This document shows, piece after piece, positions 34,959-43,298 of a stretch of 64,000 bases of DNA. This DNA is from Syntrophobotulus glycolicus DSM 8271 (GTDB lineage Bacteria > Bacillota > Desulfitobacteriia > Desulfitobacteriales > Syntrophobotulaceae). A program made the position numbers and the translations under genes. The stretch is from the NCBI RefSeq assembly GCF_000190635.1, contig NC_015172.1, forward strand, positions 124,001 to 188,000, written 5' to 3'. The notes beneath the pieces are model-generated. The model made no database searches, was not told the origin of the DNA, and was given only the letters and a program-made list of their open reading frames with translations. Position 1 is the first letter of the stretch; every line of letters begins with the position of its first letter.

Positions 34959-37712
34959 ATGCGTTGGTTACATTTATCCGATATACACTACAACCCAGAA
35001 ATTGATGGAAGCAGTAGTCGACAGCTTCGTGATAAACTGGTGAAATACCTGCGTGAAAATCATATCCGCGTCGACAATTTGTTTGTAACCGGGGACTACC
35101 GCCATGCACTATTCCAAGATGATACGGACGAGGTCGCTCAACTGGCTGTCAATTTTATACGAGACATTGCGGAAAGTATAGGCATTAAAGATTCGGATGA
35201 TATTCATGTCATACCGGGTAATCATGATCTTGACCGCGGGAGAAATAAAAAGACACTGGAGAATGCGCTGATCGGGTATACTCCTGATATTGGACGTTGG
35301 GAATCGGGTGACCTCGAAAAGTTGATTGAGCGGTTCAGCTTTTTCAAAAGAGTCAACCGGCTGCTTAACAGAAAAACTCCAATTTGGCCTGACAAGTTAT
35401 TGCCACTGCACACATACTGTTGTTGTGATGGCTATAGCCTACTCTATATGAATACAGCTATTGCGTGCGGAAGTGATAAAGACCGGGGGAACTTGGTTAT
35501 TGGCAACGATTATATGTTAAAAGCACTTAACTGTATCAGTCGAGAAAATCCTGAAGCACCTATCATTATATTAGCGCATCATGGCATGGAGCTCATGCAT
35601 AAAGCCGAACGTGAAGCAATGGAAGCAATATTTAGAGACTATCCGATTGCACTGTACTTATGCGGCGATACCCATGTGGGGTGGCATCGCAAGATCAATG
35701 ATATACACGAAGTGACAATGGGGTGTATTAAACAAGATAAAGGTGTTCAAGTTATGTTTTCCGAAGGTGAACTTAAGGAAAAGGCATCTCGGATTTCTTC
35801 TCTGTTCGCACACCGGTGGGATACCAAGGAGCGGGCCTGGGGACGATATACGCAGTTTAACAGTATATTACCGTTAAGTACCGAAGCGGATGATGAGACC
35901 ATTAATGAACATAGAGATCAAGTTAAAAATAATGCATTATTGCCATGGATGAAAAATAGTGTTGGATTAAGACATGTTTTTCCCGATCTGTTTATTCCCC
36001 CGATCGCGACGGCTTCAAAAAATAAAACTGAAATAACATTTTCTCACTTGACCGCTAATTATCTTGATAAAAACACTGTCATTCTTGGTTTGGCAGGCGC
36101 AGGGAAGACGACTTTATTAAGGTATATGTACAGCTATTTTGAACCAAAGGATATCTCTCATGTTTTTCTTTATATTAATGCAAATAGCCTATTAGGTTCT
36201 CCGGAAACAAAATATGATCTCTTAGCTCATAATGTACTGGATAATCGGAAATGTTTTGATAAGAATGTTTTGTTGCTGATAGATGGTATTGATGAAGCCT
36301 TTCTTAATCAATGTGATGAATTTATGCTGTTTTTGCAGAAAATATCCATGCTAGATCATTGTAGTATTTGGCTTGGATGTAGAACAGACTATTTTAATTC
36401 CTTATTTACGGCAAAATCTGATCAATTTTTCTATGACTACGTAACCCTTAAACCTTGGAGCATTGAGCAAGCGGATCAGTTTATCACTATCTATTCGAAA
36501 AGGGTAGATTGCCCTGAAATTGTTGATCGGATTGAACGGTTTATTGAATCAAATAAAAATGCAGCGAAATTCAAAGAAAATCCGTTCCAACTGACTTTGC
36601 TTGTATATCTTATGGAGAACAGCGAAGCAAACCATAGATACACAATCAATAGTCTATATGATCTGTATCGGGAATTTCTTGAATGTTGGATAGAAAAGGA
36701 GCGTGTACGGGGAACTTCCCATCTGAAAAAGAACAGGATCTATGATAACTTATATCATATTGCTAAAAAAGTATACTATGGAGAAGCTCCCGCGATTAGA
36801 AGCAACGATTCGGCGATTATCGGTCTTTTGAATTGGAATGAAAGAAGGAATACTGTTGTTGAAGGATTTTATCATCGTAGTTTAAGCGCTTATTTCCTTG
36901 CAAATCATGTATTTAAATCTTTACAAATGGGCGGAAAGCGATTGATCAGTGATTTATCACAATGGTTGCTTGATGATGTCACAAATTTTGTTACTGATGC
37001 GTTTAAAAGCATAAATAAAGTTCAACAGAATAAAATTGCTCAGAATATCAATAGAATATATCGTCAAATATCGGAAAAAGATCAATGCATTTTGAATGAA
37101 AAGGAAAAACAAGAAATCGGAAAATTGGATGAACATACGATACTAATTCTGAAGGATGAACTATTATATTTTATGACCCGGCTAGATAAATTAGATGTGA
37201 CAGAATTTGTTGAATATGCATACTCCAAAGAAACTCATCCAATTATCCAATTGAATATTGCCTATGGTGCAGTTTTGCTCTCAGCCCCTCATCCTATTGC
37301 CTTAGAATATGCAAAAAAAATTGTTCCTGATTCCATAGAAGATATTACTAATCGTTCTTGGACAATGGCCTATTTTGGCGATACGTATGAGGACCCTTTT
37401 TCTCATAAAGATAAGGGGAAGGGGCCATGGACACAATCAAGAAAAGCTAGAATAGATCGATTTTCAGATAAAGACCCCACTAGAAAAAAGGCTCGGTTCC
37501 GACTATTTGACTTGCCTTTATTTTATTGTTTCCTTGTTAGCCGAAATTGGGATAATCTTTCAATTGATGAGTTAAACATGATAAAATCTTGTGTAATTCC
37601 TGAAAAATATTTTAGTGATGAAGAATTGACATTTTTATTTGAGGTTAAAAGCAAATTGGTTCAGGAATATAAAAGGCGTTTAGGCAAGCCTTTATCACTT
37701 TTAGGGTACTAG
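34959..37712 (+). CDS. Calcineurin-like metallophosphoesterase fused to NACHT NTPase
   Basis: 917 residues, AGGAG 8 nt before the ATG. Residues 1-250 are a metallophosphoesterase with all metal-binding blocks: D8-I-H10, GD 45-46, GNHD 87-90, AHHG 206-209 and GDTH 236-239. Residues 370-620 are a NACHT NTPase: Walker A GLAGAGKTT (377-385), Walker B LLLIDGIDEA (438-447), an arginine in LGCRTDYF (472-479), and the winged-helix region with KPWSIEQADQF and ENPFQLTLLVYL. The remaining ~300 residues, helical and polar, match no repeat I recognise and would be the sensor. Effector-NACHT fusions of this kind are STAND immune proteins (family knowledge); antiphage function is inference. More A+T-rich than the flavoprotein before it. 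Confidence 0.87.
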   Translation: MRWLHLSDIHYNPEIDGSSSRQLRDKLVKYLRENHIRVDNLFVTGDYRHALFQDDTDEVAQLAVNFIRDIAESIGIKDSDDIHVIPGNHDLDRGRNKKTLENALIGYTPDIGRWESGDLEKLIERFSFFKRVNRLLNRKTPIWPDKLLPLHTYCCCDGYSLLYMNTAIACGSDKDRGNLVIGNDYMLKALNCISRENPEAPIIILAHHGMELMHKAEREAMEAIFRDYPIALYLCGDTHVGWHRKINDIHEVTMGCIKQDKGVQVMFSEGELKEKASRISSLFAHRWDTKERAWGRYTQFNSILPLSTEADDETINEHRDQVKNNALLPWMKNSVGLRHVFPDLFIPPIATASKNKTEITFSHLTANYLDKNTVILGLAGAGKTTLLRYMYSYFEPKDISHVFLYINANSLLGSPETKYDLLAHNVLDNRKCFDKNVLLLIDGIDEAFLNQCDEFMLFLQKISMLDHCSIWLGCRTDYFNSLFTAKSDQFFYDYVTLKPWSIEQADQFITIYSKRVDCPEIVDRIERFIESNKNAAKFKENPFQLTLLVYLMENSEANHRYTINSLYDLYREFLECWIEKERVRGTSHLKKNRIYDNLYHIAKKVYYGEAPAIRSNDSAIIGLLNWNERRNTVVEGFYHRSLSAYFLANHVFKSLQMGGKRLISDLSQWLLDDVTNFVTDAFKSINKVQQNKIAQNINRIYRQISEKDQCILNEKEKQEIGKLDEHTILILKDELLYFMTRLDKLDVTEFVEYAYSKETHPIIQLNIAYGAVLLSAPHPIALEYAKKIVPDSIEDITNRSWTMAYFGDTYEDPFSHKDKGKGPWTQSRKARIDRFSDKDPTRKKARFRLFDLPLFYCFLVSRNWDNLSIDELNMIKSCVIPEKYFSDEELTFLFEVKSKLVQEYKRRLGKPLSLLGY

Positions 37713-37747
37713 GCTTAAATGTTTTATCTGGTAAAGAAAAAATCCAA

Positions 37748-38572
37748 TTAATATGGATAGACATAGCCTTCCACTTTCTTGGCGGGTGTAATTTTTGTTG
37801 CAGAGATCTGGGGCTCGTCAGATTTCCTTCCGTCATATTCATACTGCCCGATAAAGAGGGTGCCTTCAACCGTCACCCAAGACTCTGCTTGTAATTCGGC
37901 AGCCTTGTCATATTGGCAAATCAGACCGGTAGGCATTAAATCCGCGGCACAGCAGGACATCATCAGGCGGGCGGGGAGAAATTCATCCCTTTTAAACGCT
38001 TCAGGGTTTTTGAAAACGAATCCTGTCATGACGATCGTGTATCCTTCATATTTCTCCATATTGTCATATATTTCGGAAAGCCACAGGCTGAAATCATCAT
38101 TTGACACTGTGATTTTTCTGTCCGCTGTATCCAAACCGGGCAAATCAGTTGAATTTTCAGCATTTGGGATATCGCTGTTAAAGCCGGAGTCACTGACCGG
38201 CTCCTGCTCTTGAGGCACACTATAGGAACTAATCAGGCCGGATCCGCCGGAAAAACTATTCCCGCGGATATAATTTCCGGAAAGATCGGCGATGCTCAGA
38301 GGGCTGTGGGGAAGCAACAGCAGCAAAATGGGGATTACCAGCACGAAGCAGTGCCCGGCACGTACCCTGTACTGCGGGCGAAACAGCCGGCCCAGCCCTG
38401 TCAAAGCCCATATGCCCATGACGACTGCCGCAAAGTAAAGATACGGTGCCATTCTGGGCGTGACATACGAAAGGTATTTTCCGCTGCTCACCAAATAAAG
38501 CAGAAGTCCCCCAAAAACGGAATAGCAGAGAAACTCCAGGAAAATCTGAGGATTAAAGGCCCTTGCCCGCAT
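37748..38572 (-). CDS. TIGR03943 / DUF1980 family protein (YcgQ-like)
   Basis: 274 residues. Two to three N-terminal membrane helices (about 10-90), then a soluble C-terminal domain with SCCAADL, the conserved double-cysteine site, and WVTVEGTLFIGQYEYDGRK. This family is nearly always paired with a DUF318 (YraQ/ArsP-like) permease, which is the gene just upstream here. GGAGGG lies 8 nt before the ATG at 38572, 2 bp past the permease stop. Last gene of the Zur-headed operon; a role with the permease in metal handling is inferred from this context. Confidence 0.8.
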   Translation of the reverse strand: MRARAFNPQIFLEFLCYSVFGGLLLYLVSSGKYLSYVTPRMAPYLYFAAVVMGIWALTGLGRLFRPQYRVRAGHCFVLVIPILLLLLPHSPLSIADLSGNYIRGNSFSGGSGLISSYSVPQEQEPVSDSGFNSDIPNAENSTDLPGLDTADRKITVSNDDFSLWLSEIYDNMEKYEGYTIVMTGFVFKNPEAFKRDEFLPARLMMSCCAADLMPTGLICQYDKAAELQAESWVTVEGTLFIGQYEYDGRKSDEPQISATKITPAKKVEGYVYPY

Positions 38573-38574
38573 AT

Positions 38575-40149
38575 CTACATCCCTCCCCAACCGGAAAACA
38601 GAAAGACGACCGCAAAGCAGACAATAAATGCCGTCAGTAATAATTTCGCAATAAAACGCTTCGAAAATCCCGCAGAGAGCATCAGCACATTTTTAATATC
38701 CATCATCGGTCCGAATATCAGGAATCCCATGACTGCTTCCAGCGGGAATTGAGTGGCAAAGCTGCGGGCAATAACGGCATCGGAGGATGAACATAAAGAG
38801 AGGACAAACGCCATCCCCATCATGAGCACAATGGATACCGCCAAGCCAGCCCCACCCTGAGCCGCTGTGAATATCCCGGATCCCAGAACCTGGAAAATGG
38901 AGGCGATAAAGCCCCCGATCACTAAATATTTTCCGACACTGAAAAATTCCGCCTGGGAGTGACGGATGAACAAACCGGCTTTCCCCCTGAAAGTGGGGAT
39001 TGATTCGGCGTCCTCGTAACAGCCGCAGCCGCACATCAGCCTGTCGAACGTTCCCCCGGTTAAGACGCGGCCTTGTGGTGGCCGGACCGCAAAAATAAGC
39101 CCAATCATCACGGCGGCTATGATTCCCAGGCCTACACGTCCAAGCACAACCGTCAGGTTGCCGCTGAAAGCGTAATAGGTTGACAAAATGACCACTGGAT
39201 TGATGACCGGAGTGGCCGTCATAAAGGTAACAGCTGCGGGGAGCGGAATCCCTTTTTTCACCAGGCTCCTGAAAATAGGAATGGACGCGCAGTCACAAAC
39301 GGGAAGACAAAAACCAGCGATAAGGGCCACCAGCATTCCCATCCCCATTGATTTAGGGAACCGGCGTTCAATGGCCTTTTGTGGAATAAAAATCTGAATG
39401 GCGGATGAAAGCAGGACACCAAGCAGCAAAAAGGGAACAGCCTGCAGGAGGATCCCTAAAAATAGATTGATTATCGTATTGACCGGTATCTGGAACAGCT
39501 CTAAAACCGGTCTGGCAACAAAATACAGGGCGGTCAGCACGACGGCCGCCAGAAGAAACAGATTGACAGGATGCTCTTTCTTCCTGAATAGCTGTTTAGA
39601 GAAATCGCTATATGATTTGACCTCATAGGTATTAATGCCGGGGTTCAGGCCGTCCAGCAGGCGGCGGATGCGGTTGTGAGTATTGGCCGAACTCACATTG
39701 CGCAGGACGGCAAAATCGCTGTTGGCAATCTGCTCGGGCAGAGCGCCTCCCGTTTTGCCGAGCAGATTTTCTATGTTTGCCGCGTCCGCAAGGTGAATCA
39801 CTTGCTGAATTTGACAAAGACTGCGCAGTGAGGAATGCAAAAGCAAGGACTGCAGCTGGGAAAATGGGACGACACCGTTCCACTCGATCCAAATTTCGTC
39901 AGGCAGGCAGTTTTGTATCCAGCCGTAAATTTGTCCGGTGATTTGATTCGGATGTTGTTCTAAAGCTTTTTTCGAAAAGGTAATCTGCTCGCAGTTAGGA
40001 TACCGGCTGTGAAACTTCTCTTCGCCGGTCTCGAACTGAATAACAAGTATCCCGGAGTCCCGGCAGTCCTGTCTGTTCAGCAGGTGATTCAGAAAGGTGG
40101 TTTTCCCGGCGTCCAGAAAGCCGGTGATCACATAAACGGGTATCGCCAT
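38575..40149 (-). CDS. COG0523-like GTPase fused to DUF318 permease
   Basis: 524 residues. Residues 1-185 resemble the CobW/COG0523 G domain (Walker A GFLDAGKTTFL at 11-21) but lack the CxCC metal motif and have diverged in the later G motifs (NGVVPFS where relatives have EPSGV). Residues 195-524 are a permease with about eight helices and the cysteine motif GFCLPVCDCASIP plus GCGCYED in a loop. The two parts are separate proteins elsewhere as far as I know. Lies 4 bp after the intact COG0523 gene and 2 bp before its usual partner, the TIGR03943 gene. Proposed: a GTPase-gated metal permease. Confidence 0.82.
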   Translation of the reverse strand: MAIPVYVITGFLDAGKTTFLNHLLNRQDCRDSGILVIQFETGEEKFHSRYPNCEQITFSKKALEQHPNQITGQIYGWIQNCLPDEIWIEWNGVVPFSQLQSLLLHSSLRSLCQIQQVIHLADAANIENLLGKTGGALPEQIANSDFAVLRNVSSANTHNRIRRLLDGLNPGINTYEVKSYSDFSKQLFRKKEHPVNLFLLAAVVLTALYFVARPVLELFQIPVNTIINLFLGILLQAVPFLLLGVLLSSAIQIFIPQKAIERRFPKSMGMGMLVALIAGFCLPVCDCASIPIFRSLVKKGIPLPAAVTFMTATPVINPVVILSTYYAFSGNLTVVLGRVGLGIIAAVMIGLIFAVRPPQGRVLTGGTFDRLMCGCGCYEDAESIPTFRGKAGLFIRHSQAEFFSVGKYLVIGGFIASIFQVLGSGIFTAAQGGAGLAVSIVLMMGMAFVLSLCSSSDAVIARSFATQFPLEAVMGFLIFGPMMDIKNVLMLSAGFSKRFIAKLLLTAFIVCFAVVFLFSGWGGM

Positions 40150-40153
40150 CCTA

Positions 40154-41086
40154 TTATTCTCCGCTGAAGAGACCGGCCAGCTCTTGTCGGTCCAGATTGC
40201 GGCCGATGAGGCAAAGCGTGTTGCCTCTGGTGGTACAGCTGGTGATCCGGATATCCCCGGGGAGGTATTGCAGGTTCACATATCCGCCGGAGGTGCGCAG
40301 AATGCCTTTGGCGCGCAGGACGGTTCCTCCTGTGATCCGCTCCATATGCGCCACCCGCGCTTTTAATTCCTCCGGGCTGAATACCCGCTTTGTCTGTATG
40401 GTAACGGTATCAAAGATATCTTCGGCTGAATGATTGTGACTATGATCGCAATCATGGTCATGAATATGCTCGTGACCATGGGTGTGCTCGTGGCAATGGT
40501 CCTGTGGAAATAAAATTTCGGCAGCGTTGATTTGATCCCAGGGTTTTGCCAGGATTGAGGCGTGCGTATTGAGGTCTCTTATCAGTTTGTAAACGTCTTT
40601 TATCTCCTCAGGGCAATCCCCGGTGCGACTAAGCAGGATAATGCCGGCATTCCGGATTTGATCCTCGAAAAACTCACCAAAATTATCAAGATACAGTGCA
40701 CAGCGGTTGGCGTCGACGATTGTTATTTTTCCCTTCACCTCGGCAAGCGGTTGAAGGCGCGGGTCCGAGCAGGCTTTCACAATATCTGAAAGCTTACTGA
40801 CGCCGGACGGCTCAATCACAATTTTATCCGGATGGAAACGATCCAAAAGCTCTTGGAGAGCTTTAACAAAATCACCTGAAAGGCTGCAGCAAATACACCC
40901 GGAATTAATCTCTCTCACTTCAATGCCGCCGGATCGCAGCAGGGCGGCATCAATACTGATTTCACCGAAATCATTTTCAATAAGGACGACCTTCTCTTTC
41001 TTAAAGGTCTCTCTCAGCAGCTTTTGGATCAGCGTGGTTTTTCCCGCTCCCAAAAAGCCCGCTATGACGTATATTTCTGTAGCCAT
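40154..41086 (-). CDS. COG0523 GTPase, zinc metallochaperone (ZNG1/YciC/ZagA-like)
   Basis: 310 residues. Walker A GFLGAGKTTLI (11-21), metal site GCICC (Cys64, Cys66, Cys67), EPSGV switch, and a histidine-rich linker of about 25 residues (roughly 195-222, with HEHTHGHEHIHDHD) followed by the CobW C-terminal domain. In Bacillus the Zur-regulated member supplies zinc to essential enzymes such as GTP cyclohydrolase. Located 41 bp after zur, within the same Zur-headed operon, which strongly supports a zinc role rather than cobalt or nickel. Confidence 0.9.
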   Translation of the reverse strand: MATEIYVIAGFLGAGKTTLIQKLLRETFKKEKVVLIENDFGEISIDAALLRSGGIEVREINSGCICCSLSGDFVKALQELLDRFHPDKIVIEPSGVSKLSDIVKACSDPRLQPLAEVKGKITIVDANRCALYLDNFGEFFEDQIRNAGIILLSRTGDCPEEIKDVYKLIRDLNTHASILAKPWDQINAAEILFPQDHCHEHTHGHEHIHDHDCDHSHNHSAEDIFDTVTIQTKRVFSPEELKARVAHMERITGGTVLRAKGILRTSGGYVNLQYLPGDIRITSCTTRGNTLCLIGRNLDRQELAGLFSGE

Positions 41087-41127
41087 GCGCGCCTCCCTGA
41101 ATAAACATTAATTTAAGATGACAATTG

Positions 41128-41550
41128 TCAGTTTGGGTGACAATCCCTGCAAAATCCAAATACCTCCAGATTATGGCCCATAACCTGAAAATCCTCATCT
41201 TCGAGTTTGGGTATAAATTTCTCCATCGGGCAATCAGCCATCGGTATCATCTTATGGCAGTTTATACAGACAGCATAATGCTGATGTTTAAAGCGATTGA
41301 GTTCATAAACAGCCATCTCGTTATTGATCACAGTGGTTTTAATCACCAGGCCTTTTTTTATGAAAAGCTCCAGAATCCGGTAGACGGTGGACAGCCAGGC
41401 GGCGTCTCCGTTTTTTTCCATTGCGGAGCAGATGTCCGATGCGCTTAAAGGTTTTTCAGAGAGCTCAAGCACCGTAAGCACACTTTCCCGCTGCCGGGTT
41501 CTTTTTAGTCCCGCAGGCCAGTTAGTCTGTACTGTTTTCAATGAATCCAC
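41128..41550 (-). CDS. zur: Fur-family zinc uptake regulator Zur
   Basis: 140 residues. Winged helix (about 15-85, LKRTRQRESVLTVL and WLSTVYRILELFIKKGLV), then the metal-binding domain with the structural zinc pairs CINCHK and CRDCH and the HxH sites FKHQHYAVC and MGHNLEVFGFC. Context (COG0523 GTPase, ZnuABC) identifies zinc as the co-repressor. Its own promoter carries a Zur box at 41578-41598, implying autorepression. Confidence 0.9.
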   Translation of the reverse strand: MDSLKTVQTNWPAGLKRTRQRESVLTVLELSEKPLSASDICSAMEKNGDAAWLSTVYRILELFIKKGLVIKTTVINNEMAVYELNRFKHQHYAVCINCHKMIPMADCPMEKFIPKLEDEDFQVMGHNLEVFGFCRDCHPN

Positions 41551-41577
41551 CTCATTTACTCCATTTATATGATCCGG

Positions 41578-41598
41578 AAATGCGTATTATTCGCATTT
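41578..41598. promoter_or_regulatory. Zur box at the zur operon promoter
   Basis: Inverted repeat AAATGCG-TATTATT-CGCATTT, perfect in both 7-bp arms. It covers the predicted start of transcription (about 41595 on the minus strand), so bound Zur would block the promoter. It matches 18 of 21 positions of the second box at 43196. Confidence 0.8.
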
Positions 41599-41601
41599 AT
41601 C

Positions 41602-41631
41602 ATTATAGAGTGGACAATTTTAAGAAGTCAA
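41602..41631 (-). promoter_or_regulatory. Sigma-A promoter of the zur operon
   Basis: On the minus strand TTGACT (41631-41626), 18-bp spacer, TATAAT (41607-41602), immediately upstream of and overlapping by position the Zur box region. Confidence 0.78.
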
Positions 41632-41659
41632 GTATTCCAAAGCCGCCGGTATATGGGCA

Positions 41660-42484
41660 TTATTGACTGCAGGCCGCGCCCACACTTGTCTGCAGCTTTT
41701 TGGCGAGCAAAACCAAGACCAGGACGGCAACCGAAATAAGGGCGGTAAAGCCACCGGGGGCAACATTGAGATAGTACGATAGAAACAACCCCAGCATGAT
41801 GTCTATAACGCTGAAAACAATGGAAAAGATCAAGGTGAATCGAAATCCTTTCCCAAGCTGCATGGCTGTGGCGACGGGAAGGGCAATCATGGAACTAAGG
41901 ACCAGCACGCCGACGATTCTGATGGATACGGCTATGGCCGAGGCGACCAGGACGGAAAAAACATAGTTAATCAGTCTGACTTTGACGCCCGCTATTCTAG
42001 CGGCCTCCTCGTCATAGGCGATATAGATCATCTGATGGTAAAGGAAAATGAGCGTTAGAACGGAAACCGCGCTGAGGATCAGCACCATGATCATATCGAA
42101 CCGGGTAACGGTCAGGATACTGCCGAACATAAATGAATCCGCACTGGCGTGGAGCTTTCCGGAACTGATGATGGTAATGGCGGTGCCTACGCTCAGAGAA
42201 AGTACGATGGTGAGAATCAAATCCGTGTACTTCTGGAAATAGCTGCGCAGGAACTCGATCAGCGCGCCACAGACCGAGGTAAAGAGAAAGGCGCCAAGTA
42301 CGGGATTTTGGTTCAACATCAGCCCTATGGTGATGCCGGCCAGCGAGGCATGAGATAAGGCGTCCCCGATCATGGAATACCGGCGAAGAACCAGAAAAAT
42401 ACCGATGCAGGGGCATAAAATCGAAATAAATACGGAAACGAAAATCGCGTTTTGCATAAAGCTGTAATGAAACATAGTCAGCAT
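41660..42484 (-). CDS. znuB: Zinc ABC transporter permease ZnuB
   Basis: 274 residues of the ABC-3 (metal) permease family with about eight helices. Family motifs include PCIGIFLVLRRYSMIGDALSHASLAG near residues 25-50 and the EAA-like DEEAARIAGV loop near 157. Forms the zinc channel driven by ZnuC. Starts 18 bp after the znuC stop, with a purine-rich GGGAGAGGG before the ATG. Confidence 0.92.
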   Translation of the reverse strand: MLTMFHYSFMQNAIFVSVFISILCPCIGIFLVLRRYSMIGDALSHASLAGITIGLMLNQNPVLGAFLFTSVCGALIEFLRSYFQKYTDLILTIVLSLSVGTAITIISSGKLHASADSFMFGSILTVTRFDMIMVLILSAVSVLTLIFLYHQMIYIAYDEEAARIAGVKVRLINYVFSVLVASAIAVSIRIVGVLVLSSMIALPVATAMQLGKGFRFTLIFSIVFSVIDIMLGLFLSYYLNVAPGGFTALISVAVLVLVLLAKKLQTSVGAACSQ

Positions 42485-42502
42485 TGTTTGTCGCCCTCTC
42501 CC

Positions 42503-43156
42503 TTATTTTTGGAAAAACTCGTCGGCGTATTGCCGGGGGGTACAGAGATGCCCCTGACCGCCTGTCAGATGGTAAATCAAGGTTGAGTTGGAAATGGCGG
42601 CGTCCAGGTTGTGCTCGACGGAAATAATGGTAATGCCGTTTTCCTGGTTTATTTTTTTCAAAAAACCATAAATCTCTCTCTGGCTTTTGCGATCCACCCC
42701 GGTTGAAGGCTCGTCCAAAACCAGCAAATCTGGTGCTCCCATCAAGGCCCTGGCAATCAATATCTTCTGGCTCTGGCCGCCGGAGAGGGTGCCCATCAGC
42801 GCGCCTGTGAAGCCGGACATTCCAACCTGTTCAAGATTTTCCACAATCGTGTCTTTATTTTTGATCCGCAATAATTTGCGGTAAGAATTCAAGGCTTCAT
42901 AGACGGTAATGGGGAAATCCGAGTTGGAGAAATCCTTTTTTTGGGGGACATAGCCGATTCTCTTGGCTTGAGAGGCAATGCTTCCGCCTGTGGGTTTGAT
43001 GAATTTCAGGAGCAACCTCATCAGTGTGCTTTTGCCGCTGCCGTTTTCACCCATTACCGATACGTACTCTCCACCGCAGATTTGCAGATTGATCCCCTCC
43101 AGCAGGTACGGAGGCAAACCCGTATAGGAAAAGAATAAATTTTCGGCTTTAATCAT
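42503..43156 (-). CDS. znuC: Zinc ABC transporter ATP-binding protein ZnuC
   Basis: 217 residues. Walker A GENGSGKSTL, Q-loop VPQKKDFSNSDFPITV (typical of metal transporters), signature LSGGQSQKI, Walker B LLVLDEPSTGVD, switch SVEHNL. AAAGGA lies 7 nt before the ATG at 43156, which is favoured over a start 30 bp upstream. Divergent from znuA across a shared 142-bp control region. Confidence 0.92.
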   Translation of the reverse strand: MIKAENLFFSYTGLPPYLLEGINLQICGGEYVSVMGENGSGKSTLMRLLLKFIKPTGGSIASQAKRIGYVPQKKDFSNSDFPITVYEALNSYRKLLRIKNKDTIVENLEQVGMSGFTGALMGTLSGGQSQKILIARALMGAPDLLVLDEPSTGVDRKSQREIYGFLKKINQENGITIISVEHNLDAAISNSTLIYHLTGGQGHLCTPRQYADEFFQK

Positions 43157-43195
43157 GAGAGATTCCTTTCTGCACGCAGTACTCATTATTATTGA

Positions 43196-43216
43196 AAATG
43201 CTTATCATTCGCAGTT
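43196..43216. promoter_or_regulatory. Zur box between znuCB and znuA
   Basis: AAATGCT-TATCATT-CGCAGTT, 18 of 21 identical to the box upstream of zur. It overlaps the znuA -35 by two bases and lies in the divergent region, so one site could control both directions. Confidence 0.78.
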
Positions 43217-43243
43217 GACAAAAATATCCTTAAAAACTAATAT
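43215..43243 (+). promoter_or_regulatory. Sigma-A promoter of znuA
   Basis: TTGACA (43215-43220), 17-bp spacer, TAATAT (43238-43243). Confidence 0.65.
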
Positions 43244-43298
43244 ATATTATAGATGCAAATGGGAAGCGTTTGCAAGTAGAGTATGGGAGGTCGAAAAA

